Origin: Cenococcum geophilum 1.58
Lineage: Eukaryota > Ascomycota > Dothideomycetes > Gloniales > Gloniaceae
Direction of reading: 5' to 3'
DNA length: 64,000 nt
Assembly: GCA_001692895.1 (NCBI GenBank)
Contig: KV748224.1
Location: 992,001-1,056,000, forward strand
In this document: one piece after another, positions 25,701-36,918 of the stretch
How positions within the stretch are numbered: position 1 is the first letter of the stretch
How the letters are laid out: every line of letters starts with the position of its first letter
Position numbers and translations under genes: made by a program
Notes under the pieces: model-generated
The model's database searches: none
The model's input: only the letters and a program-made list of their open reading frames with translations
What the model was told of the DNA's origin: nothing

Positions 25701-28700
25701 TAATTACTACCTAGTTACAGTATTAAATACAGAAAGTTAAACAACATGCCACCAAAAGCAGCCACTATAACGCTATTAACGGCGGCAACTACATTAAGGT
25801 TAGGTAACGACACCAGTATAGCAGACACTAACTTATAGCAACTTATAACGGTCGGACAGCTATAAGGAATAGTTGACTAACTAATAGAAAATAACGCGAC
25901 GTTAGAGAATAGGATTAATAGGATAGGCGTAGTAAAGGTTAAGTTACTATCAATCAAAAGGTTTTTAGGAGAAAGATTAAAGCTTAAAGGATTCCTTACG
26001 CAAATGCACTTTAAAGTAGCGCAGGAAGGAGCTAAGCTGGCAATACCTATAGATTAAATAGCGTATGCAGGATTATTCTTAACAGGAAGAGCACTTAAAT
26101 AGTTTAAGCCTTACCTTATAGAAATCTAGGTAAACGGAATAACGACTACGAACCAAGAGGTACGGTTTATATTCTTAAGCTAGAATAGATTCGTGGAACG
26201 ACTTACGCAAATATTTAAAAACCTAGAGGCAGCGACTATAGCGGAAAAAAGGCTCTAAGATATTATATAATAAACCTTAGCAATTAAATATATAACGCAA
26301 TTTCAGACGTTAGTAACGTAAGTAGAGTGGAATAATAGGGCGCTTATAGCACAGTATAAATAAGGACTTAAGGCTAAAGTCTAGGACGTAATTATCCTAA
26401 TAGAAGATATAGACACCCTAAGGGATTTAATAGATTAGGCGATTAAGATTAATAATTAGATCTACTAAAAGGAGTAGGCTAAGCGAGGCTAGGATAGAGT
26501 TCTATAGTTATATAAGGCGCAGAGTACGCAACGACCAAAGTTAAGTTAAAAACTATAGTATAGCGCAGAGCCAATGGACCTAAGTGATACTAAAGAAGTC
26601 TATAAGAGATAGAGTAAGAAACTATAAAAACCTAGAGGATAAGGATTAAGTGATTAAAGGTCTAAGGAGTAAAGGCCAAATTAGGGATCCTAGTAGTAGA
26701 AGACATTTAGGCGGACTCTATAGTAAGAAAAATAGTTTAAAGAGGGAGCTTATATAAATTACAGAAAATAAGGTTATTACGTTAGAGACTATAGAAGTGG
26801 TTAGAGTTACTATATAGTAAAAGGAACGAGACTAGCAGACAATATATATATATAGAGGGATAATAATATACTGTAAGGAACAAAAGAGTGTTTAATTAAA
26901 AGTTTTGCGTTTTGTTATAATAATATATACTAAATTTATAAGGACGCTAAGTACGGCGTAAGCTATTAGCTATAGGAGCTATATTTAGTAGAATATAAAG
27001 GAACTAATAAACCAGTTTATAGATCGGATATTAAGGATAATAAATTTAATAGAGGCGAAATATTTTATAATGATAAGGCGATAAAAGCGGCTTACTAGGA
27101 GCGCGTAGACCTTAGAGATATTATACCAAAGGTAGAGGATAATTCTACTATAGAATAGGGAACATTAGTAGGGATTAAGACCCCACTAGATACAATATCT
27201 ATCGCTTTATAAGACGTAAGAGAAGTAGGATAGCGAGCCACTTTGGTACTTAATAAAGGTAAAAGGCCAAAAGCTTAAGATTCTTAAGATAAGATGCGAG
27301 ATAACTAAGATTCTTAAGACGAGATAAGGCAAGCTTAAGGACCTACAATAGACGATAACCGATAGAGCAGAGCAGCGGCTTAGTTTAGTAATATATAAAT
27401 AAGCTTAGGACGAAGTTTCCTACAGGTATAAGACTCTTAAGATAAGATAAGTAAGATTTAAGACTCTTAAGACAAAATAAGAACACTAAGTAAGCCTAGT
27501 TAGACTAAGGCTAGAGCTAAGCTTAAGTTAGAAGCAAGCTTAGGATTAAAGAATCTAAGGGATTAAAAATTTAAAGTATAAATAAAGATACCTATAAGCA
27601 AAAGATAAGGGATTAGAGAATCTGTAATATAAACAGTAACTAGACTAGGAGATAGATATATAGACCTAGAAGATTTACTAGGGGAACGCAGTATTCGGCC
27701 TAAAAATTAAAAAGTTAATACCAAGATTAAGAAGTAAGAAGACTTTAAGGATCTATCTATAAGACGTAAACTAAAAAAAACTATAGAAGAATTTAGGTAA
27801 AGAATTATTGCATAATAAGAGCAGAAACTAAATAAGAGATCTAGCATATTAGGACGTATAAGGGACAGAGTACTAGTATAAAGAATTACTAATAGGCCTA
27901 GGGCAGGCATACTAAGAGCTAAGTAGCTTACTAAACTGGAAAATGAAGAGGATCTAGGGATCCCTATTAGGTTTAAAAAACGACATATAAAAGGCTATTA
28001 CGATGTAGTAATAAGAAGATACTTCCTTACGGACAAGCCGTATATACTCTAATAGCTATACTAAAAGTGGTATAGACAGCAACACAATAATAAGTGGGAA
28101 GATTTCTATATATAGTTAAATAAAAGAGTTATCTAGGACTACCTAATTATAGAGAAGGCTATAACTTATATTAAAGGAGCCTTAATTATAACGTTAAAGG
28201 ATTTAGAGAAATAATTAGAGGACTAGAGAAGTGAAAGACGTATTTTAATACCTGCAAATAAAGTCACAACGTTTAAATCAGCACGATAGAGGTTTAAACT
28301 TAAGGATAAGGATAAGCTAAGAGTTAACCTAAAGCACCTAGCATACTATACGCTATTATAGATTATATATATAGACGATATATACGAGATACACAGGAAT
28401 CTAAAAGAAAAGAATCGGAAATACCCTATAAGGATATATTAGATAATAGATAAGCAATAATATAGGAATGCTAAGTATATACACAGTTAGCATCTAGTAG
28501 AAGTTTAGGAGTTAGGCGACTTAATACTTTAACTAAAAAGATTCCTTATAAAAAAAATGCTTAGGTAAATAATAGTAGTGGGAATACCTAGAGAACACGT
28601 GCCTATAGTATATTAAAGATAAAAAGCAAACTAGGTATTAGCTAAAGAATAAGCTAAGTATATAAAAATTAAGCAGCTAATAGTTAGGAAAAGTAGAGGC

Positions 28701-31700
28701 CTATAAAACTAGAGGGAGCTAGTAGTAAAGCCTTAGACCCTTAAAGGAATTTAAGGACAACACCTAAATTTATAAGTAAAGTAATAAGATTAACAGTTTA
28801 AAGCGCTAATAGATAGTAGAGCAATATAAAACCATATCTTACTAGTAGTAGTTAAAAAAATGGGGTTACCTTATAGATAGAAGAAGCAACCTTACCTATT
28901 AGTTATAATTTTAGGAGATCCAATAACCTATAGAGGAGGGATTATTAATCTTAAAATAGGACCTATTTAAATAACCATTAAAGGGAGATAAATTAAGATA
29001 TCTTTTAATATCCTACTATTAGGACGGGATAAGGTAGTACTAGGGATGCCTTAGTTATAGGAATATAATCTAAGGATCAATTAGATTATAGGTTAAGTTA
29101 ATATTAGAGATACTTAACGCCGTAAGAGGTAATAGTAGGCTAAGTTAGTATAGTACTAAGTTAGAGCGATATATAAAGAGACTAAGTAAGGCTTAAGTTA
29201 TATACCAAAAAGATACTATAAGTATAGTAAGAAACTATAGTTACTGGAAAGTAAGAAGCTATTAAAGTATATAGTATAGGACTATAAGATAGAGTTAGAA
29301 CCGGGAATAAGTCTAAAGTTCTTTCCAATCTATAAGCTTACTAAAGAAGAAGGTAGAGCACTTAAAGAGTTTATTTAGAAAAACCTATAAAAGGAATATA
29401 TTAAACTATCGCAGTTATTAATAGGTTATCCAGTACTATTTGTACTAAAGAAGAATGGCAAACTAAGGCTATATATTAACTATAGACAGTTAAACAGTAT
29501 TACTAGAAAGGATAAGTATCTTTTACCCTTAATTAGCAAAATCTAAGACATGATAGGTAACGCGTAAATCTTTATAAAGATAGATCTAAGATAGGCGCAC
29601 CATTAGATTAAAATTAAGGAAGGCAATAAATGGAAGGCAGCCTTTAGATTAAAGGAAGAACTATATAAACTATTAGTTATACAATTTAGGCTTATAAACG
29701 CACTAGCAATGTTCTAAAAGCGTATTAACAATATATTAGGAGAGCACTTAGATGAATTTATTATAGTATACCTTAACAACATTATTATCTACTTAATAAC
29801 TAAGGAAGAGTATGGGGAACACGTTAAATAGGTCTTAAAGAGACTATAAAAAGAATAAATGCTAGTAGCAATTAAGAAATATAGGTTCTTTACTAGGAAG
29901 ACTAATTTCGTTAGATTTATTATTAAACTAGGCCAACTTAGTATAGATCTAAAGAAGATTGAGGCTATAGTAAATTAGTAAGAACTAAAGAACGTTATAT
30001 AGTTAAGATTATTCCTAGGGTTTTGCAATTACTATAGAAGGTTTATAGCGCAATAGTTAAAGGACATTAAACCATTTACGAGGTTAACAAAGAAAGAAGA
30101 ACTATTTAAGAAAGTTAAAGAGTTATTTACCCAGGAGCTAGTTCTTAAGATCTATTAATTAGGACTAGAGACGGTTATAGAAACAGATATATTAAACTAT
30201 GTATTAAGGGCATACTTTATACAGAAATACTAAGATAGATAGCACCCAGTGGTATACTATAGTCGAAAAATAACACTACTAGAGTTAAACTATAACATCT
30301 ACAATAAGGAGTTATTAGGTATAGTTATAGCATTAAAGGAATAGAAAGCATTCTTATAAGGTATAAAGAAACCATTTATAGTTAAGACGGACTATAAGAA
30401 CCTAATAGGATTCCTAATAATAAAGGAACTTAACTAAAGATAGGTTAGATAGGTAGAGATGCTTATGGAATACCATTTCAAGATTTAGTATACTAAGGGT
30501 ACAAATAATATATAAGCAGACGCTTTAAGTTAAAAGGCTAAACTATAAAGTAATAAAAAGCCATTAGGGGCTTTACTACAAAAAGATATAGACGGATTAA
30601 TTAGGTATAATTATCTAAAAATTACAGTAACTTAGAAAGGTAATAAACCAGAAAAAGTCTACAAGACACTAAAAAGCTTTTAGGCGTAAAGGATTCTAAA
30701 AGCATAGCTAGAAGATTTACAGACGGATATATATAAAAATTAAGAAGTAAAGTATATCCTAAAAAGCATAGCAGAGCAATTTGTGGAAGAATTCTATAAG
30801 GGATTAACTTAGGGACACAATAAAGCTATAGGCTTAGTGTTAAGACTTTAGGAAGAATATATTATTAATAAAATCTAGAATATTATAAGAAAAGTAATAA
30901 AGGAGTATCCAGATTACTAAAGGAATAAACTAATAAGGTATAGGCCATACGGAGGGTTATAACCTATTAAAATACTAGAAAAACCATAGGAGGTTATATT
31001 ATGGGACTTTATTATTAAGTTACTAAAGTTAAGAGATCCTATTACCAGATAAGATTATAACGCAATCTTAATAATAATAGACAAGCTTATAAAGTGGGGA
31101 TACTTTATAGCATATATAGAAGAAATATTAGTGGAAGATATCGCTAGAATCTATATTAAAGAAGTGTTTATAAGGTATAGAGTACTAAGCAAGATTATAT
31201 CGGACAGAGATCTAAGATTTATAGCAGCATTTTAAAAAGTATTCTTAGTAGAGTAAGGAATTAGAGCAGTAACTTTTACCGCATATTATCTCAGACAGAC
31301 GGTTAAATAGAAAGATTAAATTAGACGCTAGAGTAGTATCTAAGGCATTATATTAATTACGTATAGAACAATTAGGTATCGCTATTACTAGTTATATAGT
31401 TTGCATATAATATAACACCTTAAGAAGGAATAGGCATATTACCATTTAAAGCAAATTATGGATATAAGCCAAGAATATTATTATTACTACGGCAAGCGAA
31501 GAAAACAAGTAGTATAGCTAAAGAAAAAATAAAGATATTAATAAATCTTTATATAGACCTTATAGAATTAGTAAAGAAAATATAAAAAAGAATAAAAAAG
31601 TATTATAATGCTAAGAGATCTAAGGGACCAGATCTTAAGAAGGGAGATAAAGTGTAGCTACTATACAAAAATTTTAAGAGTGAATGACTAAGTAAGAAGT

Positions 31701-32099
31701 TGGATTACGTTAGACTAAGACCTTTTAAAATTATTTAGAGGATTTCACCGGTTACGTTTAAGTTAAACCTACCAGCTAAAATAAAGATCTACCCTATATA
31801 GTATATTATAATGCTAGAGCCAGTATATAGGAATATTAAGCTATTAGTTTATAAAGCAGACACGTATAAAGGACAGGAAGAAGATAAATAGTAAGTTTTA
31901 AGGATTATTAGTTATAAGGACATTAACAATAAAACGTGGTATAAGGTTAAGTGGATAGGCTATATTAAAACTACCTAGGAACTACTAGAGAATTTAAAGA
32001 ACGCTATAAGTAAGGTATAGGAGTATTAGAAGAGATTAGGTTAGGCAGTATTAATAAAAAAGGATTACTAAAGAATAAGTTACCTAAGGGGGACCTAAG

Positions 32100-32700
32100 A
32101 AGAGCAGTTGCTAAACTACTTAAATCTATTTCCTTCTCTATTAGAAGAGAATCCGTTCTTTTATTACCAAGTTTTTATAAACCTTATTTTATAAGTTTCT
32201 ACTCCTTAGAACGGACCTTCTTACGAACCTTCTTAAGATAAAGTAAATAAGTAGACGCCGCGATCCGAGCATCTAGGGCCTTCTGTTCCGCATTATAAGA
32301 ACATTCTAACTTAATAAGGGCTTAAAATAGTTTACCATCTAGCTGTGTAGCAGTAAATTGAATATAAGACCCTAAGATAAATCAATTAAGGAACTAGACG
32401 GCTATTAAGAGTAATAGGTCGCGTATATTTAGCATTAGAAGTAGAGCAAACGTTATAGGACGAACAAATATTTGCTTTAGTGCACTTTAAATAAGAGGAC
32501 GGTTATTATAAAAATAGGTTTGCCAACGCAATATAGACTAACCCCTCTTTTAAACAACAAGAATATAAAGACGGTATAATCTCACTAAGAGACAATATTG
32601 CAGCGATAGTGTAAGCACGACGTTAGGCGTGTAAAGAAGAAACCGCTTTAGGTATAATAAGTAATAATATTATACCTCTAATAAACGACTTAGAGATGTT
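32100..32700 (-). other. Antisense coding-like tract in the 3' region of A2
   Basis: Between the chromodomain and the 3' LTR, the strand opposite to gag-pol shows coding character. It has a short Cys-rich segment near its start (about 32500-32600 on the minus strand) and a Lys/Arg-rich, helix-prone end (about 32200). The same order of residues can be recognised in A1, A3 and A5, where third codon positions vary more than the others. Antisense frames with a Cys-rich start in this position are known from other fungal Gypsy elements. This copy is broken. Confidence 0.5.
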
Positions 32701-32739
32701 TTAAATCTTTAAGGACGAAGATAAAGAGGAGGGAGATAG

Positions 32740-33163
32740 TGTTACGGACGCTTTAAGTATAATGTTATAACTACTTAAAGAGGAGTTAGAAGAAGCTAGT
32801 TGGTTAATCTAAGTACGGTCTAGGATAGAGCCGATAAAACCATATAATGAGGAATAGTAATTAAGGTTATATAATATGCTACGTATTAAACGGAAGAAAT
32901 GAAAGGAACTTACGTACCTTATATATAAGACGTATATTATATATAAAAAGGATTTTATAGGAGTACGGTTGTGTATTTAAGGACCCTCAATCCCTACCTA
33001 GATAGTTCCTTCCTTATAGTAATTCTCAGAATATAATTAGAGTTAATCTGTTAGGCAACCACTCCACCAGTTATTATTACTTGTTAACTTCTATATTTGC
33101 ATTTCCTATACACCTAGCCCAATAACGAGCCCACCGTAGTTCCTGCTACAAGGTTCCGTTACA
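32740..33163 (+). repeat. 3' LTR of A2 (424 bp)
   Basis: It is the same length as the 5' LTR, begins TGTTACGGACGC and ends TTCCGTTACA. Differences from the 5' LTR are mostly transitions, as RIP would give. Confidence 0.9.
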
Positions 33164-33497
33164 TATTTAGGTTATCGCGAGTTTTTTCAGGGGAGACGGT
33201 AGATTATAAATAGAAGATATAAATAAATAGTCTAGTTTTTAAGCCAGCTGCCCTTCTAAATAGAGTAGGAAGGATTTAAATATAAGGGGACTTTATAGAT
33301 AGGGGGCTATAAGGACACAATTATAGAATAGGATAGATTGGTAAGAGAGATAAATCCTTAAGAAGGTAAGGCCTTTGGGATTGTAGAGACTATATAGTAC
33401 GGGTATATACCTCTGGTATATGACCAGCGACCATCCAAGGGCCGTCCGGGGGTTATCCTAAGGACAACCCGAGGTGGCTGCAATAATATCCCTTACA
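33164..33497 (-). mobile_element. B1, segment: 5' end and 5' LTR of the family B element
   Basis: This continues the B1 sequence after A2 (TATTTAGGTTATCGCGAG, as in B2 near 3080). The LTR occupies about 33190-33497 and ends CCCTTACA. It is the right edge of the left repeat block. The next five bases, CCTTT (33498-33502), should be the B1 target copy, but the other side lies outside the window. Confidence 0.78.
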
Positions 33498-33720
33498 CCT
33501 TTCTATATTAACCAGCTGCTAATTATATAGGAAAATCTTTAATTAGAGTCCTCCCCTAAACTGCCACCTATCCGCTTTATACGCGTTCTTAACATTAATA
33601 AGGATAAGCCGGTAAAGGACCAGCTTAAGGTTATAAGGGAGGACACACTATATACGTTAAATAAGGTATATTAAGTGCTACAAGTGGTTAAACGGTCTAA
33701 CCAGCGGTTATATAATATCC
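33498..33720 (+). other. Unrecognised, RIP-affected coding-like scrap
   Basis: The frame used by the open stretch starting at 33675 can be followed upstream to about 33500. It has a plausible mix of charged and hydrophobic residues (for example INKDKPVKDQ, then IREDTLYTLNK), interrupted by a few TAA/TAG codons of the kind that CAA/CAG would give after C-to-T change. I do not recognise a family. It may be the edge of a host gene reached by RIP spreading from B1, or a fragment of another transposon. From 33720 to 33875 no further similarity or structure is seen. Confidence 0.3.
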
Positions 33721-33875
33721 AAGCGTCAATGAGGCGCCAGCACCCTTGCTGCCGAGCAATCGCACTGACCAGAGGCTTAACACCAAGCTCTATACGGTAT
33801 AGAGCCTCTAGATTGGCTTATGAAGCGTGCATATACGAAAAGTCCTTGAAATGGTTGCCACACAAACGGATGAGT

Positions 33876-34000
33876 TATCCCATGCGCCGTTAAGGCGCTA
33901 CCACGATTTGTGGCCTGTGCGCGAACATCAAAACATCAAAAATCTAAACGATTTGGTTGGTTCGCTTACGATAGCGCCTATATCAACGGCGCATGGGATA
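33876..34000. mobile_element. Small inverted-repeat element (MITE-like, about 125 bp) at the island edge
   Basis: The ends TTATCCCATGCGCCGTT and AACGGCGCATGGGATAA are perfect inverted copies over 17 bases, followed by AGGCGCTA on the left and TAGCGCCT on the right. The middle (GTGGCC, GTGCGCG, AAAACATCAAAAA, GATTTGGTTGG) resembles the middle of 57328-57495, and the ends ATCCC(A/T)TGC match too. There is no open frame of note. The target duplication is unclear (TTA or AT-type). Confidence 0.65.
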
Positions 34001-34669
34001 ATAACTAACCCCTGATATAGCTTGTTTGTATTAGGCTAAGTGCGGCGCGGCGCTAAGCTTTACCGTCAAAAGCTTCCCTTAACACCTTACCTTTCTGTAA
34101 TTCCCCTTACACAAACTCAACATGACCTGACCTTATCAATCTATGGGGCTGAAGCAGTTCCAATTACGATGCCACGCGTACTCTTGGCACCTGATCCTTT
34201 GGCAAATCCTTCAATTTGGATCGTCCCGTTTCTCTTGGCGGACAAAACAAACCCTCCCGTCTTTCTCGCAGCTGAAAGACTTCAGCTTTAATTGTCTATC
34301 CTTTATCACAGACAGCATAAGCAACCTCAAATGTTAGCGATATGGCTTCTATTGCAACCCCGCGCTTGGAGAAAGCCGTGTCCCAATTTCCTGGGTTCTA
34401 TAAAATTTTATTTGTGTCAAGTTCCCGTGTGGAAATGGATGGCGCTTTGCCAAGCCGATATTTCCAAGGCTCTTTCCACTTACCCTCCTCGAGGCCTGGA
34501 GCCACTTCTACTCCTCTCCTGGGTTGAACACGAAGTACGAGACTCAGCCTTGTGAAGTGGCACCACTTTTGTCCAGGGAAAGCAATAAGAGCGTCCTGTG
34601 CTCTCTCCTCATTCTCACTTGCTGTCTCTCCAATCCGCGAGGCTAAACCTTTGATATCTATCCTTCATC
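34001..34669 (+). promoter_or_regulatory. Upstream region of the surface-protein gene, with a perfect dyad
   Basis: This is 670 bp of normal composition with several short overlapping open frames, none with recognisable features. A perfect dyad AAGTGGCACCACTT (34555-34568) lies about 100 bp before the start codon and could bind a dimeric factor. Pyrimidine-rich stretches (about 34594-34632, CTCTCTCC and TGTCTCTCCAATCC) follow, as is common in ascomycete core promoters. No clear TATA box is seen. Regulatory function is inferred. Confidence 0.3.
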
Positions 34670-35792
34670 ATGCTTCAATTGTTCATCTCTCTTCTTTTCA
34701 GCGTCTTCGTCGGAGCTACTGAGGTCAGTCCTGCAGAGGCTGTAATCACAGCTCGGGCGGTATTACCAAGAGCAGACCCTACCATTTATGGTTGGCGATC
34801 CGTTACTGTGAGCGATGGGACAACAATTTGTAAAGTTGATCTTGTCCCGCTTTCTGACTTTAACTCGAGCTTATTGTCCTTTCAATGATTTGTAGGGAAC
34901 GCAAATACTTGCGGTTATGGCGCTACCTTTTCATCTTCAGGAAGCTTGTGGGGTTGCTGTAGCACCGTAGGCCGCTGCAATCTTTACTATTCCTGCGACA
35001 CGAGTGGATATATGTATTGGGGAACAACATCGAGCTACTGGTAAGCTTCTTTCTACTTCCAATCCCTCTTACCTCTCTAACCTATTTCCAAAGCGGCATT
35101 GGCGGGCTATGGACCTGCACATACGACGTTCTCCTTCCCTCGGTAGGAGCTTCGAGTAGTAAAACAGCATACTGGTGTGGTGATGTTCCCACTACCGGCC
35201 ATACCGTATACGAGCGAACTCCAGGGCAGAGTAAGTCCCATCTTCTCCTCTCAACGCTTCCATTGTTCCTCACAGATCTTCAGCTCCTGGGACTACAGCA
35301 CCTTCTACCGCGGAACCCTCAAGTGCTGAACCGTCAAGCGCAGTGCCCACAGGCACAGGCCCCATCAATTCCCCCTCCTCCAGCGGCCCTCTCCCAACCG
35401 CCCAGCCCACCAACAATGACAACAAGAGTTCCAGTCCTCCGGTCGGCGCCATTGTCGGAGGAGCCGTAGGTGGTCTCGCAGTCATCGGCATCATAGTCGT
35501 CGCCGTACTCCTTCTCAGACGCGGAAAGAATCAGCCACAGCAACCGCAGCCCCAAGCACCCTCGATGCAATACCAATACATGCCCCCTCCCACTCCTATG
35601 GGCATGGCACCAGGGGCCGAGAAGAATGCTCAGCTCGCCGTGGGTGTGGCCCCGGCTGGTGTGCAGGGTACGCCGCATCAGTCTGCATATTATCCGTCTA
35701 GTGTACCAAGTCCCGTTGCTTCGCCACCACCGCCCGTTTATCCTGTGCCGCCGGCGCATCCTGGGTATAATGAGCTGCCGACCCAGCGCTGA
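34670..35792 (+). CDS. Cys-rich single-pass membrane (cell-surface) protein, four exons, 316 aa
   Basis: Exons are 34670-34829, 34896-35040, 35094-35230 and 35284-35792. The three introns (66, 53 and 53 bp) begin GTAAAG, GTAAGC and GTAAGT, and end TAG, AAG and CAG. CTGAC and CTAAC branch sites are visible in the first two. The joined frame is open for 316 residues: a signal peptide (MLQLFISLLFSVFVGA), an ectodomain with eight cysteines (59, 74, 75, 81, 87, 102, 110, 130), a Ser/Thr/Pro-rich stalk (about 148-200), one membrane helix (202-225, starting GAIVGGAVGG) and a Pro/Gln-rich cytoplasmic tail starting RRGKN. This is the layout of fungal Wsc/Mid2-type wall sensors and related surface proteins; the ligand is unknown. 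The start codon is the only one that gives a signal peptide. Codon use is normal and there is no RIP damage. Confidence 0.85.
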
Positions 35793-36918
35793 TAAACACG
35801 GAACGCTATACCTCGCTCACACATGGATTGGTTCCTCATTTAGGAATTGGACTTTGGCTACGATGAAGGGCTGGGAAGATGGCTGCTTTGGTAATTTCTG
35901 CTTTGTCTATACCCCTCCGGATGTAATCACATGGATTAGGCCTGTTGGTAAAATTGAAACATTGGTGCGGGTTGGAGGATTCAGTAATGCAGTTATTGAC
36001 TGTATGGGCGTTGTTCCTCGGAAATGCTTCCTGCTCATGATCATCCCCAGGTGCTTTCTTTACGAACACGTGATATTCCTAATTTTTGTGTGTGAAGATT
36101 GAAGGAATATCTGACATCAGCAGTGTGTAACTTCGTATGGATTGAAATATGGTAATATATGTCGTGTAACTTTCTTGCAGCTAATTCCTCTGCTTATGGG
36201 CGCTTAATCCAATTCTCACATGCGTTCTGCAGGGTTGGCTCGGCTACATAGGACCCAGAGTCTAGCCCCGCATTCTGCTAGAATCCTAGAAGAGGTGTTG
36301 GGGTATCTCGGACACGATTCTGAAGCTTGAAAGCTGAACTGCAACTCCACATGGTATTAATGCAGCAGATACAGAATATGGACCATGGCACCGATTCGAA
36401 AGGGGAATGCGTTGCGAATGGTCGATGATGCGGGGATACGGCCGTGGCCTGTTGCGATGTACGTGCTGGATTTCTCTTTTTTTGGCGAGTTGGAGAGGGG
36501 TTGAGATGATATGGGGACGGTGATGGGGCTTGCGCAGTTTACGGAATGGGAAATGCGTTGGATTGCTTTGGGAATGAAGACGTGGAGCTGGAGGCGAAGG
36601 GCGTGAGATGATATAAGGATGGTGGAATGGAATGACGGGATTTCTGCTGATGAGGTTTTATTACCTTATAATGACGTTGAGCGCCTGCATCGTCGTCTAT
36701 GGCGAGCAACAGATCAGTTCCTATGCCGCCGTAGAAGGAAACGAAAAACGCAAGAATTGCGAAACGAGAAGGAGCGGCTCTTCTCTTCACACTACTTGAT
36801 AGCTCTAACAACCATCAACCATCGACTCCCAAGCCCCACCCTCCACCTCAAATCCTACCCCAAATGCCCCAAATGCCCCAAGCCCACATTCTACTTCGGC
36901 TGCACCACCACCCCAAAA
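35793..36918. other. Intergenic region between the surface-protein gene and the decayed secreted-protein gene
   Basis: It should hold the 3' UTRs of the two converging genes. It is of normal composition and shows no repeats, RNA genes or recognisable reading frames. Short open frames at 35836-36102 and 36539-36811 lack codon bias, introns or domains. Two loosely similar segments containing GGGAATGCGTTG and GGGAAATGCGTTGG (36403 and 36547) may be a small duplication. Confidence 0.5.

Larger units (their letters stand above)
25277..33163 (+). mobile_element. A2: full-length family A Ty3/Gypsy element (7887 bp), decayed
   Basis: Both LTRs are 424 bp and the target duplication TATTT is exact (25272-25276, 33164-33168). 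The site is visible empty in B2 near 3078. Parts on the plus strand: gag about 25745-26600, zinc-knuckle region about 26750-26830, a long spacer about 26950-28600, protease about 28780-29060, reverse transcriptase about 29330-29800 (VLFVLKKN block at the start), RNase H about 30150-30500, integrase about 30840-31400 (VDKLI and ISDRDLRF blocks), chromodomain about 31790-32060, and a 3' tract with antisense coding character. It looks whole in length but is broken by dozens of changes. It is less eroded than A1 and so probably younger. Confidence 0.9.

Noticed and set aside
27707-27910. 67-codon minus-strand open frame in A2 and its counterpart at 63493-63675 in A5
   Set aside because: Both are antisense to the spacer between gag and protease. 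The sense strand carries the recognisable residues.
34040-34555. Three overlapping plus-strand open frames upstream of the surface-protein gene
   Set aside because: They overlap one another in different frames, lack domains and splice signals, and fall where the promoter is expected.
35017-35759. Other open frames over the surface-protein gene on both strands
   Set aside because: They read through introns or run antisense to exons 3 and 4. The spliced frame explains the sequence better.
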